The notes under the pieces are model-generated. The model did no database searches and was not told the DNA's origin. It saw nothing but the letters and a program-made list of their open reading frames with translations. Made by a program: the position numbers and the translations under genes. This document shows, piece after piece, positions 5,281-7,083 of a stretch of 7,083 bases of DNA. The stretch is from Clostridia bacterium (GTDB taxonomy: Bacteria > Bacillota > Clostridia > Oscillospirales > CAG-382), in the NCBI GenBank assembly GCA_900754535.1, contig CAAEDF010000077.1, positions 1 through 7,083 on the forward strand, written 5' to 3'. The number at the start of each line of letters is the position of its first letter. The stretch's first letter is position 1.

Positions 5281-6859
5281 CCTTTCCTTTTTCCTGAAGC
5301 GCCGCCTGCTCGGCAAGTGCTTTCAGTTCTTCGATAAGCTGCTCTTTTTTCGGTATAAGCTTGTCGGGTATCCGCTCAAGATATTGCACGGTGCTTATCT
5401 TTCCGTTCACCAGCAGACTGTCAAGCGTGTTCAGCGCGCTTATCTCCGACCAGTATGTGCTTGCGCCCGCGTCGGTCTCGCAGTCGAACAGCGCGTCACG
5501 GTATTGCGAGAATTCAAACTTTTCAAACCTGTCTCCGTTTCCTTCGTCGGATACCATGCATACAAGCCGCCGGTCGTCGTAGTAGGTCAGCATGAAGTCC
5601 AGCCACACCGCACCGATGTCCGAAACAAAACCGTAAAGCGAACGCCGCACGCATTCAAGCGGCTGCGTGGCGGATTGCTGCAGGGCGAGGATGGCGCTCG
5701 TGTTCGTCGGCTTCACGTCGCCCAGCGCGGTGTCGGTCGCGCCAAGGAACTCCTTTGTGTTGGCTATGGCAAGGGTTATGACGTCAAGCATCCCGGTCTG
5801 CATCTGACCGGGAGAAAGCACCTTTGCGACGTTTTCCACCGGTCCGTTCACGGCCACCGCTTCGCCTATTTTGTTGGACCAGCCGTCTATCGTCGTCGAG
5901 TCGTAAACGACCTTGGAAAACGCAGTGTCCATCATGTGCTTCATAACCATGGCAAAGGCCTTGTTTATAAATATCTGATTTTCTATCATCCCGGTCGCGA
6001 CCGCCTGCCCGTGCCACGAATTCTTTACCGGAGTCCAGTTGAAAAAGCATATCGGATAATCGTTCAGCCCGGTGTCGACAGTATCGGAAATCGCGGTGCT
6101 CCTCACGGATTTCCTGAAGCATATCGTGCCGTTTTCTCCTCGCCACAGCTTGGTAAGCGCAATGCATTTAGTGCCGTCAAGCTCCTTTTTCGCCATGTCG
6201 CCCGCAAGCTCGGCGTTTTCGCTGTCGCCCGTGATAAGCGCTATCTCTTCCTTGCTCCGCCCGTATCCCTCCGCGCTCTTTTTCAGGTCGTCCACCAGTT
6301 CCCGGGACGCAATCAGGATATAGGGCTGGGTTTTTACGTTTTTGCTGTTCGGATTGCCGAAAAACACGTTCGTGCTGTCCAGCAGTACCGTCTTGAAATC
6401 ACCCGTAAAGCTCTGACCGGTCCGGATAGTCGGATCCCAATAGGTGTAGGCCACCGCGTCGCCGGATATCGCCGCGTCAAACAACGCGTCGCTCAGCAGC
6501 GTGTCCATCGAAAGCTTTTTCCAGCGGTGAGCGGCGATGTCGTTCAGCTTCTTGACCGCTTCCTGCGCCCGCTCGGCGCTTATCGAAGTCCCTTCACCGT
6601 ACGGCGAGGCATAAGTATAGCGCATCGCAACCGCACTCGACAGAATGTTCGAGATGTAATAGTTGATGATGCGCTTGAAAATATTGAAGACCGGGGTAGG
6701 AAGCGAACCCGACGAAATGCCGTCCCATTGATCTCCCCGGTAAAAGCGTTCGTTGGTGTTTACCTTGCCGTAAAGGTCCAGCGAATAGTTGTAGCTCCTG
6801 CCCTCCTCATAAAGCCGCCAGTCCTCGGCGACGGCGGCCTTCTCTGCTTTCTTCGGCAT
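5249..6859 (-). CDS. Phage portal protein
   Basis: A 536-residue protein that would form the dodecameric ring at one capsid vertex, through which DNA enters and leaves and to which terminase and neck proteins bind. Visible features are an N-terminal aromatic block (NERFYRGDQW, about residues 36-45) followed by a Pro-Asn-hydrophobic helix (LPTPVFNIFKRIINYYISNI, 53-72), typical of podovirus-type portals. A wing-like region includes FFNWTPVKNSWHGQ (272-285). The segment GATDTALGDVKPTNTSAILALQ (about 373-394) has the form seen before the long stem and clip helices in portals. A charged C-terminal helix lies at 503-522. The ATG has a good ribosome site, AGAAAGGG at 6875-6868, 8 nt upstream. The length equals that of T7 gp8 and is well short of P22 gp1. 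It sits between terminase and scaffold, and its 3' end overlaps the scaffold gene by 32 bp. The role is secure; the exact portal subfamily is not. Confidence 0.9.
   Translation of the reverse strand: MPKKAEKAAVAEDWRLYEEGRSYNYSLDLYGKVNTNERFYRGDQWDGISSGSLPTPVFNIFKRIINYYISNILSSAVAMRYTYASPYGEGTSISAERAQEAVKKLNDIAAHRWKKLSMDTLLSDALFDAAISGDAVAYTYWDPTIRTGQSFTGDFKTVLLDSTNVFFGNPNSKNVKTQPYILIASRELVDDLKKSAEGYGRSKEEIALITGDSENAELAGDMAKKELDGTKCIALTKLWRGENGTICFRKSVRSTAISDTVDTGLNDYPICFFNWTPVKNSWHGQAVATGMIENQIFINKAFAMVMKHMMDTAFSKVVYDSTTIDGWSNKIGEAVAVNGPVENVAKVLSPGQMQTGMLDVITLAIANTKEFLGATDTALGDVKPTNTSAILALQQSATQPLECVRRSLYGFVSDIGAVWLDFMLTYYDDRRLVCMVSDEGNGDRFEKFEFSQYRDALFDCETDAGASTYWSEISALNTLDSLLVNGKISTVQYLERIPDKLIPKKEQLIEELKALAEQAALQEKGKDDSIDEGTDI
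5281..5295 (-). promoter_or_regulatory. Ribosome binding site deciding the scaffold start
   Basis: The minus strand reads AGGAAAAAGGAAAGG immediately before the ATG at 5280, inside the end of the portal gene. It offers two possible cores: AAGGA with 4 nt spacing and AGGA with 11 nt spacing. This tract is the main reason to prefer the ATG at 5280 over the TTG at 5316. Confidence 0.65.
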
Positions 6860-6867
6860 TTGGTTTT

Positions 6868-6875
6868 CCCTTTCT
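6868..6875 (-). promoter_or_regulatory. Ribosome binding site of the portal gene
   Basis: On the minus strand AGAAAGGG lies 8 nt before the portal ATG at 6859 and within the 20-bp gap after the terminase stop. It supports this ATG as the start and shows the ribosome-site style of the cluster. Confidence 0.75.
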
Positions 6876-6879
6876 TCGT

Positions 6880-7083
6880 TTAATAATTGATAAAGTTTTC
6901 AAAATCGCCTTCGCGCCTTGCCGCAGGCGGCGGAAACGAATATACCGACGGCCTGTACGGCGCTTCGCATGCGGAAAAAAGCGGCTCGCGTGACATCAGA
7001 GCATACCGCAGCGCCTCGGGCGCGTGTGTTATCTCGTGCGGCGTGCCGGCAGCGTCCTCGCGCACATGCTCGTCGAACCTCAG
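6880..7083 (-). CDS. Terminase large subunit, C-terminal end (partial)
   Basis: The last 67 codons of a gene that enters from the right edge; its true start lies outside the window. The frame is open to the edge and ends with TAA at 6882-6880. The visible part contains PHEITHAPEALRYAL, the conserved stretch near the C-terminus of large terminases, where the RNase H-like nuclease domain ends with a His-...-(D/E)-A-x-R-Y motif. It is followed by a proline-rich tail of about 35 residues ending DFENFINY. Large terminases are the ATPase-nuclease motors that cut concatemeric DNA and pump it through the portal. The portal gene follows 20 bp downstream, the usual order in tailed phages. Identity rests on this motif plus position, because the ATPase domain cannot be seen. 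A GTG at 7065 is in frame but is almost certainly internal. Confidence 0.82.
   Translation of the reverse strand: MRFDEHVREDAAGTPHEITHAPEALRYALMSREPLFSACEAPYRPSVYSFPPPAARREGDFENFINY

Noticed and set aside
5281..5316. TTG at 5316 as scaffold start, giving 192 residues
   Set aside because: No ribosome site precedes it and the added residues (MPSRRRFRKKER) are an out-of-frame reading of the portal C-terminus; the ATG at 5280 has a good site.
5784..6167. Minus-strand 127-codon frame inside portal
   Set aside because: Out-of-frame reading, strongly Arg/Asp-rich, no start signal; the portal frame explains the sequence.
5198..6883. A 561-codon open frame on the plus strand opposite the whole portal gene
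   Set aside because: It mirrors the portal codons, is very rich in Arg, Val and His without domain structure, and has no ribosome site. The portal on the other strand has clear family features.
1..7083. Search for CRISPR arrays, tRNAs, insertion sequences, attachment sites or defence genes
   Set aside because: No spaced direct repeats, cloverleaf, transposase motif or defence domain was seen; coding space is filled by structural genes.

Overview
The window holds the head and neck genes of a double-stranded DNA tailed bacteriophage or prophage. Every gene I can support lies on the minus strand, so transcription runs from the right edge to the left edge. Strong purine-rich ribosome sites of the AGAAAGG/AGGAGAGG kind, ATG and GTG starts, and protein sequences resembling those of phages and prophages of gut Clostridia suggest a Bacillota (Clostridia-like) host. 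No integrase, repressor, host gene or attachment site is present, so the window cannot show whether this is a prophage or a free phage.

In order of transcription: the C-terminal end of the large terminase (7083-6880, cut by the window edge); the portal protein (6859-5249); a scaffold protein (5280-4738); the major capsid protein (4687-3863); a small beta-rich protein that is a candidate capsid decoration protein (3841-3446); a 173-bp gap with a perfect 12-bp-stem hairpin; a small helical head-tail connector candidate (3272-2892); a 567-residue beta-propeller-like protein (2873-1170) resembling the tail hub/nozzle proteins of short-tailed phages; and a 391-residue coiled-coil protein (1201-26), possibly an internal or ejection protein. 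Five codons of a further gene start at 15 and leave the window.

The terminase and portal package DNA. Scaffold and capsid protein build the procapsid. The decoration candidate would stabilise the shell. The connector and propeller protein would close the portal channel and form the neck or tail. The order terminase-portal-scaffold-capsid-adaptor-hub-internal protein is that of P22-like podoviruses, and no tail tube, tape measure or sheath lies between connector and hub. A short-tailed virion is therefore the best inference, though the genes to the left are not visible.

The coding is tight: two gene pairs overlap by 32 bp each and most other gaps are 18-50 bp. The one real non-coding stretch is 3273-3445. 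I see no defence system, CRISPR array, RNA gene, transposon or other accessory system. The region is mostly an ordinary phage structural module, and the least explained parts are the 3273-3445 gap and the leftmost coiled-coil protein.
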